A stretch of DNA of 24,798 bases from Paramacrobiotus richtersi (lineage: Eukaryota; Tardigrada; Eutardigrada; Parachela; Macrobiotidae): the NCBI GenBank assembly GCA_034698045.1, contig JAQGAU010000699.1, positions 1 to 24,798 of the forward strand, given 5' to 3'. The notes beneath the pieces were generated by a model, which was not told the DNA's origin, did no database searches, and saw only the letters and a list, made by a program, of their open reading frames with translations. Position numbers and translations under genes: made by a program. Each line of letters begins with the position of its first letter. The first letter of the stretch is position 1. Of the stretch, positions 1 through 11,100 are shown one piece after another.

Positions 1-2030
1 ATAATCCAGAAATAAGTCAAGTTATAACGTTTTTACCGTGTTAATTGTCAACACGGTGGTTGATGGTACGGTACCTTTTAACTTCTGTTCAATAAGACTA
101 GTGTCGCACTGCCGTCATGATCCACATGTCCTATTGCAAAGCTTGTTTTGTATACCTAGAATTATACACACCATGCACACCAGACCAAATCAATAATGGT
201 TCGAGTCGGGTTTGATGCGATCAGCCGAAGGTGCTTTCGCGGTTTTAACAGGAGCACCGCAGCAGATTCATTTCTTTGATTTTGTCGCCCCACTCACACT
301 CACGTGCATCGTGTAAGTCGATCGATTTTTATTGATGACATCATAAATATGGTTAGAGTTAAGTATTCCGCTGGAGTGTAGCAACGGATAACGAGGATGA
401 TTGCGATTACCACTCACCGGCGACGACTTAGCGGCAAACTATCAGCATAGCGCGATCGGGTAGCGCCAGGCAAACATTCAAATGCTTCCTTCTCCCGATT
501 TCGCGTTTTGTGTTAACACCGGGAACTCTGGTCTAACAGACGTCATATCTCTTACTGATTCAGCAGCGGCATAATCAAGACAACATGCACGATAGGTAAG
601 AGCAGGACGGTTAACTGGATGTCGACTAATCGATACGGCTATCACAGCCTTTTATGAGCGTCTGAAGCAAAACTGAGGAGGCACAAGGTTTTCTAATAAC
701 TGACTAAAACAACCAATTATTATTATAAATCGTGCAGTTGATTTTCCATGTACTCAAGTTTGCCTGCTGCCCCTTTAAAGTGTGCCTTATTAATAGGTGC
801 AATATTTTCCTCAAACAAAAATTTGTTGTTCGGTTCTGGAAAACGGTATGTCGCCTTATCAAATCAGATCGGATCCATTTTTCCCGTCCAGTGCAGCGCA
901 CTGTGGCCAAAGAGCTCTCCAGTGACGTGCTAGTCTGGGACTCTGGATATCACGTAGTAGGAGTGTCTTGTACTAACAAGCTTTACGTAACGTGTTCCTA
1001 TTTGCTGTTATTGACTGTTTGTACGACTGTCTGTGTGTGGATGCAGTTGCCTGTAGGATCAGAGTTGTAACGAGAATGCCTTCTTCGTTCAGAGTTGTTC
1101 AGTAGTTGCAGAGAGAGAGAGACAGTGTGTTGTTGAGAGGTGAGCTGGTAATAAGAAGATTCTGGTTAAGTGTGTATGTGATTAAACTAACGTGTAGACG
1201 GAAGTTTGTGGGTGTTTGGTGACCTCGGTAAAGAAGAACGACCTTCCTTACGGAAGTTAAGTAGTAGCTGTCAGCTAGCAAGTAGTAGAGAGATTCATCC
1301 AGAGATCCTCTGAACCGCCTGTCTGGTTGGTAGTACTCCAGATCAGGTAGTGGTCTGGAGAGTACGTCACCCGTGGACCGGTCAAGCGAAATATCCAATC
1401 CGTAAACCGTTAATTAGTTCCAAAACCAGTCCGAAACCAATTTGATTTTAGTTCGATAAGCTTTGTTTTGTTTATTCTTTTTTATTCAGAAGTATGTATG
1501 CCAGAGCTGCAGTTGTCGCATCGTAATCATGCGTCCACTTCTTAAGGTACAAATATTTCAGAACCGGAAACTGCAACAAGCAACTGGCGTATCATAGATC
1601 GATATTTCGTATATACAGCTGTATACAGCTGTACTGCGGCAATCATGGTGAATCACTGTACCTTTCTGCGAGAAAATGTTGTGATCATTCTGACACAAGA
1701 TAAACATGAAATGAAATTCACCAAAAAAATTCAAGTGTATTCTTTTAATTATCCTCTTTCTGAATATATGTACAGTAATACTGTAAGAACCCTTCAAGTT
1801 ATTTCACAGATTCGTTCAGTATATTGATCTCTTTTGCATTTTTGCTACTGCTGTTTCTGGGCGTCGTACGGTACGTCAAAACCTCAAACTAGCTTTTTGA
1901 ATATTTCTAGGAGGTCACTCCGTCTGTGTCACCTACATGTATTCGTAAAAGTGGTCACTGTTCTCATGTTCTCACACCTATTAACCGTCTTTGTTCATTC
2001 ATGTTTCCAGTATCGCAGAAACAAAGTCAA
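1..2030. other. Non-coding or unrecognised flank
   Basis: I see no reading frame here that looks like a protein family, and no exon series that joins in phase. The open frames are short and lack recognisable motifs. Small structures are present: an AG dinucleotide run at about 1110-1122 and a perfect 20-bp palindrome at 1614-1633 made of two overlapping CAGCTG boxes. The stretch 940-1400 is somewhat richer in G and T than its surroundings and could be old retroelement sequence, but no terminal repeats or coding remnants confirm this. Confidence 0.4.
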
Positions 2031-2091
2031 CAGCGCAGATTAGCGCCGCCATCCGTTTATTATAAAAGAATGGCGGCGCTAATCTACGCTG
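2031..2091. repeat. Near-perfect inverted repeat (hairpin), 22-bp arms
   Basis: The left arm (2031-2052) and right arm (2070-2091) are reverse complements at 21 of 22 positions, around a 17-nt AT-rich loop. The arms are GC-rich (GCGCCGCCAT core) within AT-rich DNA. A further partial copy of the outer arm sequence, in left-arm orientation, lies at 2136-2150 with two mismatches over 15 bases. It could be a small foldback element, a MITE end pair or an RNA hairpin. The sequence alone does not decide which. Confidence 0.75.
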
Positions 2092-3605
2092 TAGAGATTT
2101 GTTGTGCAGATTTAAATGTGTATAACTAACCTCTGCAGTGTAGATTAGCGTTCGCCTCAAATATGGGACGAACATGCGCTTGTGATGGTTTCATTTCATT
2201 CCCGATCACTTCCAGTTGTCCGTAATCGCCAATGAGCACTGTCGGTCAATGCAACTGCCTTGTCGCCCTTCAACGGCTCCTTATGAGTGGCATGGGAGGT
2301 TGTAGTAGCCACAAACACCAGCGTTCCAAATTCCAGTGGATTCGGATGGCCGGCATGACGACACTCTGGTAGTGCCATCGGCCGCAAACGAAACTTCGAC
2401 ACACGTCGGGTTGGCCTACAGTACAATCAGCACTGCTGGACATTCCGCGCAAAAGACCTCTGTGGTACAAATTGATCAAAAGAAATAACGGTCGATCCTT
2501 TGACTACCAAAAACAGCCGTGCAGAAGCACGCTTCGTTGTCTACGACCGGAAACATATAGGTTTCCAGCGAAACGCAGGATCACCCTGAGCGCCTGAGTG
2601 AGCGGTTCGTTTTGCATGACCGTTTTATACGTTCTGATAACCAGTCGCAGCACTCCGTCAACACTCGGAAAGTCTGATTGGCATACTAACATGCGTGAGA
2701 TATTTCAACTTTCCGAAAATGTGCACAGCACAACACGCTCAGTCAGAGTCAAAACGTGGAATATCTTAATCGAATTATCGATTCCTCCTGCCGTACGATA
2801 AGCACGGCTTACAGTGTCAAATCTTTCTCGGCACACTGACTTACTACACCTTCCTCGTCCAACAACGTGCTGCGGACAAGCACCGGATTACTCTCTAATT
2901 ACGAGCGAACGGTGTCCAGTACATTTGTTTTGAATGCCCCAATAATAAATCCGCGAATGCAGCTTCGATAAAATCTAGAAGTTTGTTATTTTACTATCAA
3001 ATTAAATCTAATTAAATTAAATTAATGTGTGTGTATACGTATAACAGCATGGTACAGCAATAAACACAATTAAATCTTACAGAATCGTTTTATAAATACC
3101 ACTACCCAGAAAATGCAGGTTTCAGAATATGAGAGTTTAAAATAAACGAAGTCTGAATCAATCAACACTACCAGAACAACATATTATATAAAAATGTGAC
3201 CTTTGAACAAACATTGTATGAAGAATAATATGGAAATCCGGACAGTAGGAAACATATCCTTTCGGATTGACTTACCACAAAAATAAACACATATTGCTGC
3301 ATAAGTCAGTATTTACTGGTTAAACAGAAATAAAAATTTTGCTTGGCATTTTCTTTCATTTAGGATATCTTCCCATTATCATTCCAAACGAACAAAAAAA
3401 ATGCACATGACCCAGAAAGTTCTGTATTCGCCAGCTACTCAGACTCCGGGAATTTGTCCCCTTGATTCCAACTTTTAGAAACTGTGCAATTAGACAGAAA
3501 GATTGCTATTAACCGAAGAAACTCTAAACTATACAACAGTCCGATCCGTGAATGAGATAAAGGAATAAAACGGAGAAAACTACAGCAAAACACCATGGAA
3601 ACTCT
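2092..3605. other. Intergenic region downstream of the dsRBD gene
   Basis: No gene is supported. The part at about 2160-2560 is more GC-rich and open in two minus-strand frames of about 70-76 codons, but neither frame shows a known motif, and no flanking splice phases support an exon. From about 2930 to 3605 the sequence is AT-rich with short homopolymer runs. Some of it is presumably the 3' UTR and flank of the dsRBD gene ending at 3606. I found no clear AATAAA on the minus strand close to that stop codon. Confidence 0.4.
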
Positions 3606-6600
3606 TCACACGGTCATGGTCTGCGACGCAGCCGTGTAGAGGTAGCACAGCGCGTTAACGGCGGCCGCACGACGTGCCGCTGATTTGGTGGACCCGGTGC
3701 CGAAGCAGACGACCGGGCGCGGCAAGGTTAACGTAATGAGGCTGGCGGCGGCCACCGGAAGTGGAAGATTGCCCTTGTTATCTGCAAAACGAAGCGAACA
3801 CAATTTTGATACCGTGTGTCAATCAGATAATTGTTGTCGGATATTCTGTTATATTGAACGAATTTTTTGTAAGTTTTTTAGTTTATTTCCTGAAATTGTC
3901 CCATAACTTTACTTATAAATATACTAATAACAAAAATAGTCGCTAATATATTTAAAAAATATATAATATATTTGATGCGGTGGATAATTAACTACACAAA
4001 AATGTACGCAGTTAAATACAGTAAAATCAACCCAAGGAAAAAAAGACCTGACAAATTCTGAATGAATACATAGTTATACAACATTAGATTAATTTGAATG
4101 TGTCAATGAAACTCTGATTACCCTGTTATTATAAACAAAATCAACAAAAAACCGGGAATTACGTAACCAATTACTTCAGTTATTATAACTGTCATAGGAC
4201 TGGAGTTTGTCTACCATAAAGTGTCACTGTGATATTATCAGATTATTTATTTAATATCATCAGATTATTATTATCAGATGCTAATTTATGATAAAATCTT
4301 CTGTATTGGTTTTTCGTTGACTGTAATTTTCCACATGACCAAAGCCGGTCGAAAAAGATAGTATTTTTTGAAGAATGTTTCCTGAGAGAGAAAAAGTTCG
4401 AAATCACCTTTGGGAGCGCGTGTACAGTCGAACAGATCATCAAAAAGCACGTCAAAGTGGATCTGCGTGGCCATTTCCCGGATTAGCCCTAGGGGATCCG
4501 GCTGGCCGAGCACCTCAGCCAGGGACATACTGCGCAGGGCGGTGAGGGTGTCCGCCGACTGGTTGTTCATCAGGTCCTTGTATAGGTTCTGCATGGGGGC
4601 GGCGCGTTGCGGGATCGGCTGGCGGTGACGGTTGTTGCGGTTACTGTAGGTGCGCGCTGCATACGCCTAATCAGACATATAAATATAGTTATCAATGATA
4701 TAGCTAATCAAAATAGAATTAAAACCATAATTTTGTAAAAATAATCTATTATTCCAGTAAATCTAAGTTAAAAACTGCGAAGTTAAAAAGTACAAATAAA
4801 TCACGTTATTAATCATATAGTTAGTCAACATAGAATTATAACCATATTTTCTAAAAATAATCTATAATTCCAGTAAATCTAAGCTAAAAATTGTGAAGTT
4901 AAAAAGTACGAATAAATCACGTTATTAATCATATAGTTAGTCAACATAAAATCATAACCATAATTTTGTAAATATAATCTGCAGTAAATCTAGTTTCAAG
5001 CCAAAAACTGTGAGGGCAAAAGGTTGTTTTCTAGAATGAAAACGCAAGCGAAATAAGTTTATGCTTAAAACCATACTTGATAAATCGAACACATTCCGAA
5101 TTAAAATCGACAGTGTTCAGTTTTTGTGGTGAAAAGATAATGGAATTTTATACAATGTGTTTAACGCACAGAAATGATGTTATGTTTTCAGGTTCGCATT
5201 TTACAAGCAACGTCACACTAGAGATACCCGCTTCCTGCGAAATTTCAGCGTTATTTCTTCGGGAATATTTCCCAAAAAAGTTAAGTAAAATTGAAACTCC
5301 AATAAACTCAATTTAAAAACCAACATAAATTAAAAAAAAATAAATTCCGATTATTATAAATAAAAACAAGATTCACGGTTCAAAAATCCATATTTCATTG
5401 TGGAACATTAAAAAAAGCAGCAACCAAAAAAATTAAATTTTTCCATTTCGTCCTATCGACTGACCTCAGCGCGTTTCTGCCACAGCTCGAGGACTTCCGG
5501 CGCGACGCGCAGTATCTCGTACATGTTGTAGGCGGCCAGGCGTTTGGCCTGTTTCTTGGATTTGCCCTTGCCGAGCGACTTGTAACTCCAGACATAACAG
5601 GCCATGCTGAAGGTCGATTCGTGGGCGGCCCCCTCCCGTTCACACATCTCAAACTGCGGCGGTGGCCAGCGGATCGAAAGCGTTAGTTCCTGCAGACTAC
5701 AACAAAACCGGAACTTTCCCACTATTACAAATATTACAATATCTAGCCAAATCTGAACAAAGAAGTGTTTTTCCGCGGTTTTCTCTTATATTTTCTTTTT
5801 TTCCTTACTTACAACTTTTTCCTTTATTATTCTACAATTTAATTTCTCATTTTTAATTATTATTTTATTTTTATTTTTTCTGTAATTGATAATACTATTT
5901 TTTTGATTTCGTTAAAAAATTCCGTTAACAGATGTCCACCAATCCAGTAAAAATTTCAATCAATTCGAAATATCAATGAAAATCTGAACAAACAAGTGTT
6001 TTTTTTTCGTTTTTTTCCCCTTATATTTTCTATATTCCCTTAATTATTCCATAATTATAATTAATTAATGTTTTCTGTGACTGATAATACTTTTTTATTT
6101 ATTTGATTCGTTAACAAATTTAACAGAAGTCCACAACTCCTAGTAAAAATGTTAAACAATTCGAAATATCAATAAAATATAGATTACACAGCTGTAAAAA
6201 GGCTTCTTTTTAAGATACAGAACAGACCTGCCAACGGGATTCTCATTTCGACAGGCCGGCACCGGGTACAGCTGCCCAGCGTGGCCGGTCCGTGTGGGCG
6301 CGTGAAGTGGCGACGCGTCAACCGCTGCAGGCGTCGATGACGCAAGGGGCTCCGCAGCGGCGGCCGTGTGGATGGTTACTGCGGGCGTCGATCCATCTGG
6401 CACACTACGACGTACGCGGAGCAATGTTAGGACAATTAAACTGCACATACATATCGATATTATTAATTATCATCAGACAGTGCAAAGTGTTCCATCCTGC
6501 AGAGTCATGACAAGAAAACAAAGAAAAAAAAAGTTTTTAAACTCCATTTATATTAAATAAAATAAACATACCTAAATGTTTACATAAGTTTTATATACAT

Positions 6601-7348
6601 TTTCACGGCCGAATTCTGGTGCTCTGACGTGTGCTATCACACTACGATATCTATATCAGTCCCACATGTATTTGTAAAAAAAACAAAGAAACTGCAGCTA
6701 CAAACAAGAAATTCACCTAGAAACCGGGAATTCTTTGATTTCCCAACATAAAAATACAAACACAAAAAAGTTCCAAACGGATTTCAAAAACTCCAGAACA
6801 CAGAAACCAGATCGCAAAAATTAAAAAAAAATTGATAAACAAACAATTAGAAAAAATTAAGCAACAAAGATAAGGAACTAACCTCGTCACGATGGTGTGA
6901 GCATCCGGGAACGTAGCCGCCAAATGCACACCGTGCAGCCCACCCGTCACCCTCCCGACCTTCTCCTCCTCCTCCCCGAGCTCCTCCTCCAGCATCCCCT
7001 CCATCTCCGCCGCGGGGGGCAGACGGTTTAGCTTGGCCAGGAGGTTCTTGGCGGCCAGCTGCCGAGCCTCCTGCTTCCGCCGCCCACGGCCCTGGGCCTC
7101 GGTCCCATCCACCAATACCTTGTAGACGAAGGTGGGCTCGTGCGACATACCCTCCATACTCACCAGCTGGTAGACGGGGGTCAGTTTCCGCTCTTGGCTG
7201 AGCACATCGTTCAGGATGGTCACGTAGGATTTGGGGGTTTTGCCCGGGGAGCCGGAGGTGCTGCTGGTCTGTAGTGGGAGTGGTGTGGTTGGAAGATTGT
7301 TTTTAATTATGCAGTGATGTAGTGTACCTCTTTGTGATCTGAATCCAT
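3606..7348 (-). CDS. Three-dsRBD protein, TARBP2/PRKRA/Loquacious type (six exons)
   Basis: Likely the cytoplasmic double-stranded-RNA-binding partner of Dicer in small-RNA production. Exons: 7328-7348, 6883-7268, 6228-6404, 5465-5696, 4408-4666 and 3606-3781. All junctions are GT-AG and in phase, giving 416 residues. dsRBD1 covers about 18-88 (GKTP start, then TPVYQLVSMEG), dsRBD2 about 191-262 and dsRBD3 about 329-410. The NPVGSLQEL opening of dsRBD2, typical of TARBP2, is split by an intron inside the serine codon, which strongly supports that junction. dsRBD2 keeps the basic SKKQAKRLAA helix. dsRBD3 has TKSAARRAAA instead, as expected of a domain that binds Dicer rather than RNA. An acidic run (EEELGEEEEK) follows dsRBD1. 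The seven-codon first exon is provisional: the frame stays open upstream of the ATG and a CAG acceptor lies close by. The fifth exon could instead start at 4656, but only 4666 keeps phase. Confidence 0.88.
4674..5010. repeat. Tandem repeat, about 116 bp x 2.9, in dsRBD gene intron 4
   Basis: A unit of 116-117 bp recurs with starts at 4741, 4857 and 4974 (motif ATAATCT followed by CAGTAAATCTA), preceded by a partial unit from about 4674. Copies differ by scattered substitutions and short indels. The array is confined to the intron between the fourth and fifth exons (4667-5464). The sequence is AT-rich and non-coding. Confidence 0.85.
5751..6180. repeat. Diverged direct duplication in dsRBD gene intron 3
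   Basis: Two adjacent units begin at 5751 and 5982 with the same ATCTGAACAAA.AAGTGTTTTT opening and end near 5973 and 6171 with a TTCGAAATATCAAT block. The interior is T-rich and varies in length, so the units are about 231 and 199 bp. The duplication lies wholly inside the intron between the third and fourth exons. Confidence 0.75.
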
Positions 7349-8185
7349 TTCTTCAGGGAAGAACAACACTGTGGATACAGAGTAAAGACGAGCAGCTAAT
7401 GCGCTGCGATCCACAATTCCGCCAAGTTTTACTAGTAGCAGTCAACTACAGACCAAACTAGTTCCATTCATCGGATTCTGCTACGATTGTTATCCGAATT
7501 TCTCAACATTTTTCCAGCCTGGTGCTGTAGTCGCATCGATTATGGAAAAAAAATGCAAACTGGAACATGGAAAAATGAAAATTTACCAAAACAGACTGTG
7601 ACTGTGTGAGTGACGCGATTAGCTGCCACTGCCAACACAACAGAGTAAGACTGCCAGTCGGAGGGGGTTTACACGACTACTGGCACTGGTACAGACAAAA
7701 TCCGCCTAACTGCCATTGTGGGCGCTCCATCCAGAACGGCAGACAAAGGCTGGCTCGTTAGTAGTCGTTAATTCTCTAAAAACTACGTACCCTTTTTTGT
7801 AATTTTTTTGTGGAAACACTGTTTTTTTGTGTTTTTCTGTTGGCAATATAAAAGTGTGATTGGAAAAAATGTGTCAGAATGCAATTCTGGAACAAGTATT
7901 TGTCGGAATGAAATTTATTAACAATTCTTAATCTCGTCAAACTGATTCAAACTCAAGCGGCGAAAAGCCGGTCAAACAAATCAGAAAAGCATTCAGTAAT
8001 CGTGGCATGAAAACTGCACGTTAAAAAGCACAATTCAATCAAAAACTGGACGGTTAAACAACAAGTTCACTGTTCAACATCACAGCGAACGGATCATCAA
8101 AAGAACCTTAAAATAACAAAAATCTCATAGCCTGGGAATTTAACAATCAATCAAAAAAGAAAACCGGAATGTAAACGCTCGAAAT
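7349..8185. other. Spacer between dsRBD gene and P450 copy A
   Basis: This holds the 5' side of the dsRBD gene (right after 7348) and the 3' flank of P450 copy A. On the minus strand an AATAAA-type polyadenylation signal lies at 7914-7919, about 270 bp beyond the copy A stop codon. The last 130 bp or so (about 8055-8185) match the 3' flanks of copies B and C (a shared ATCACAGCG block near 8081, 13231 and 17895), so the duplicated unit reached beyond the stop codon. No further gene is seen. Confidence 0.55.
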
Positions 8186-11100
8186 TCATTCATCATTCTC
8201 CGCAGTGTTCCATTTGGACAAGGTCACCCAGATTTCCTCCTTGGGGCGTGTGATGAAGCCAAAAAGCGGTTCCACCGTTTGATCGGGGACTAGATCGAAG
8301 CGGAATGTGCGGATTAACATGGCCAACGCTAAGGCGGTTTCCTCCAATGCGAATCTGCACAAAACGACCAGATTATGATAATAACATGGAATTCGAGTTT
8401 TTGGACATGTTAACGTACTGTTTGCCTAAACACTGCCGGCCACCAGCGAAACCGAAGGGTTTAAAGGCGAACGGGTGACGCTTTTTCACGTTTTCTTTGG
8501 AGAAGTTTTCCGGATTAAAACTAAGGGATACTGAGATTAGAAATAGCAGAAAACACGGTATAACAAGTTAACAATAAGCACAAAATTATTGACCAACAAA
8601 AACGCGAAAAAACTCCAAATTATACATAATAAAATTTGAAATAATGTGTTAAGTTGTTTAATCATGAATGATCTGATTTACATCCGAATTATAAAAGCAC
8701 CTTGACAAACAGTATCTGTACAAAAACAAGACAACAAGCTATCAGGAATGATAAAACTGAATTATTATAAAATATTATAAAATTAAAATCTTAAATATAT
8801 CAAGTATATATAATAGAAAACATAAATAAAAAAATATTTAAAATTTTTTTAAATTATTAGTGACACGCAAAGAAATGACTGATGATAGCCAAAATTAAGC
8901 TTTATAATCAGACGAATCAGAGCAAGAAACAGAAATAAACCTACCAGTCGGGATCGTCAAAGTACTGATCCGAATGCAGAGGACGAACCAACGGATGCAC
9001 AACCGGAGTCTAGAATACAAGAAAAAATTCGTCAGCAAAATAAACAAAATTCAATTAATTTAACCATTGTTTAAAAATTTATTTAAGAAAATTTTAATCA
9101 AAATTCCGTCGAGGTATTCTTACGCCGGCGGGAATCATGTATCCTCCCAGTGGGTATGGCTCCTCCGAATAGCGAGCCGCAAACGTTCCGATACCTCCCA
9201 AACGAAGACTTTCATTGACCACTTGATGCAGGTAACTAAACACAAAAACGCATACAGGATTTATTTCAACGAAAGATTATTTTCTAATTATTTTCTAATT
9301 ATTTTCTAATTATTTCCTAATTATTTTCAAATTATTTTCTAATTCAAACTTGCAAATCAACGAAATACGACGGTTTCTTACGTCAACGAGTCTAATTCGG
9401 TTTTCGTGATGTCTTTCGTTTTCAGATTGGCATCCAACTCGTCATGCAATTGCTCTTGAATGTCCGGATGATCGGCCAGAAAGTATAGCGCCCACGTCAA
9501 CACTAGAACGAGGAAAGATGATGATATTCATGTTATCTTTCATGCTGATCTAGTTCTGAAGATTAGGTCCTTAATCTGTTCGATATCGAATCACATTTCC
9601 TTTTTACAAAAACATTATAATCAAGAAAATTAAAAAGCAGTAAAAACAAGACGAAAATCAGTTCAAACGTACTGATTTACAGAGAAAAACACCGACAAAC
9701 ATGCTAACAATTAATATCAATATTTTATTAAAAATTTATATTAAAATAAAAGTATTAGTTATATTAAAAATTATCTTAAAATTTATTACTATTTTAAAAA
9801 ATTTACTGAATAATACACCATTTAAACTGCCTGAAAAATAACATTTTAGTAGTGTTAATTATTCTGATTACTTGTTAGGAGACGGAAAAATTTTGAAAAA
9901 TATTCGGTAATCTGCAGTGAATGTGACCTACGATTTGCCGTTGTATGTAGTCCGCCGACCATAACCGTGATAGCATCAGCAAATTTGGCTTCCGATGATA
10001 ACTCGGGATCATTGAGTATAAGATCAATGAAACGCTTCTCATCGCCGACATCCCCATAGCTCAGTCGACGGTCCATAGCGAGCTGAACGATTTCTCGCAT
10101 CCGTTTGACAGCTGAAATCGAACAGGAACCCGAGATCATCAAAAAATTACTCGTTTTTATTAAATATTTTTATATATTTTATTTAAACATTTTAGTTAGC
10201 TTGCAACGAAAATTACTGCTCAAAAACTTTTCCAATTATTTTTATGTTATAAAAACTGTTATGAAGGTTAACTGCTGTATATTAATTCTTAATTTGTGCG
10301 TCGATGAGCAAAACACGGCTGTAAACATTTTTTAAACTTACGATCGTTGCTTCCGCCTTTTTCACCTTCGACGGAATGACCAGCCAATTCTTTTTCAACG
10401 CGCTCATCCCACTGCAATTTATCAGATATTAACTAGTGAAATAATACCAACAATTCAAGAAAAACGAAAAAAGAAAAAGAAACATAACCAGAATGACAAA
10501 GCAAGTAAGTAGGAACATTACGACTGACCTAAAGTAACTGCACTACTACTAAAAACTACACGCCTTCTAAAAATAATAATTAAAAACAATTATAAAAGTA
10601 ATTATGTTAAAAATAATTAAAATATATTATTATTTTAATAATTATTCTAAGATTACTTTTATTCCACATAAAAGAATGAATAATGTACACTTTTCTCCGG
10701 CTAAACGTACCAAATCGGTGCATTCGACAAATTCAGCCAGCTCCGTTTTGGTCAAGAGACCGGCAAATGCCGTTTTGGAAACGTTGGCGGACGCCAGTTC
10801 GAACATGGTTTTTCTCAGCGGAATATATTTGTCTCCCGGAAATGTGGCCAAGGAAAAGATGATATCCTGAATGCACTGTTTAAAAAAACGTTGTAAAATA
10901 AACCTGCATTTTTTACACATTTTTCACGTTATTTGAACTGACCAGACTGATAATGGCAATTTAAATTTAATCTAATTTAAAAAGAAATTTAATCTAACTT
11001 TATACTGATTTGTAAAATAAACCTGCATTTTTTAACATTTTTACATGTTATTTGAACTGACCAGACTCATAATGGCAATTTAAATTTAATCAAATTTAAA

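Noticed and set aside
185-225. tRNA B-box-like GGTTCGAGTC
   Set aside because: No matching A box upstream, and the flanks cannot form a five-base T-stem or an acceptor stem.
940-1400. Possible solitary LTR
   Set aside because: I could not find matching terminal TG..CA ends, a target-site duplication or a second copy in the window.
2196-2480. Overlapping minus-strand frames in a GC-richer patch, possible exon or transposon remnant
   Set aside because: No recognisable motif in any frame, no splice sites that connect in phase to other exons, and no flanking repeats.
5077-5316. Plus-strand 79-codon open frame
   Set aside because: It lies inside the dsRBD gene intron 4 on the opposite strand, just right of a tandem repeat, with no motif or codon signature.
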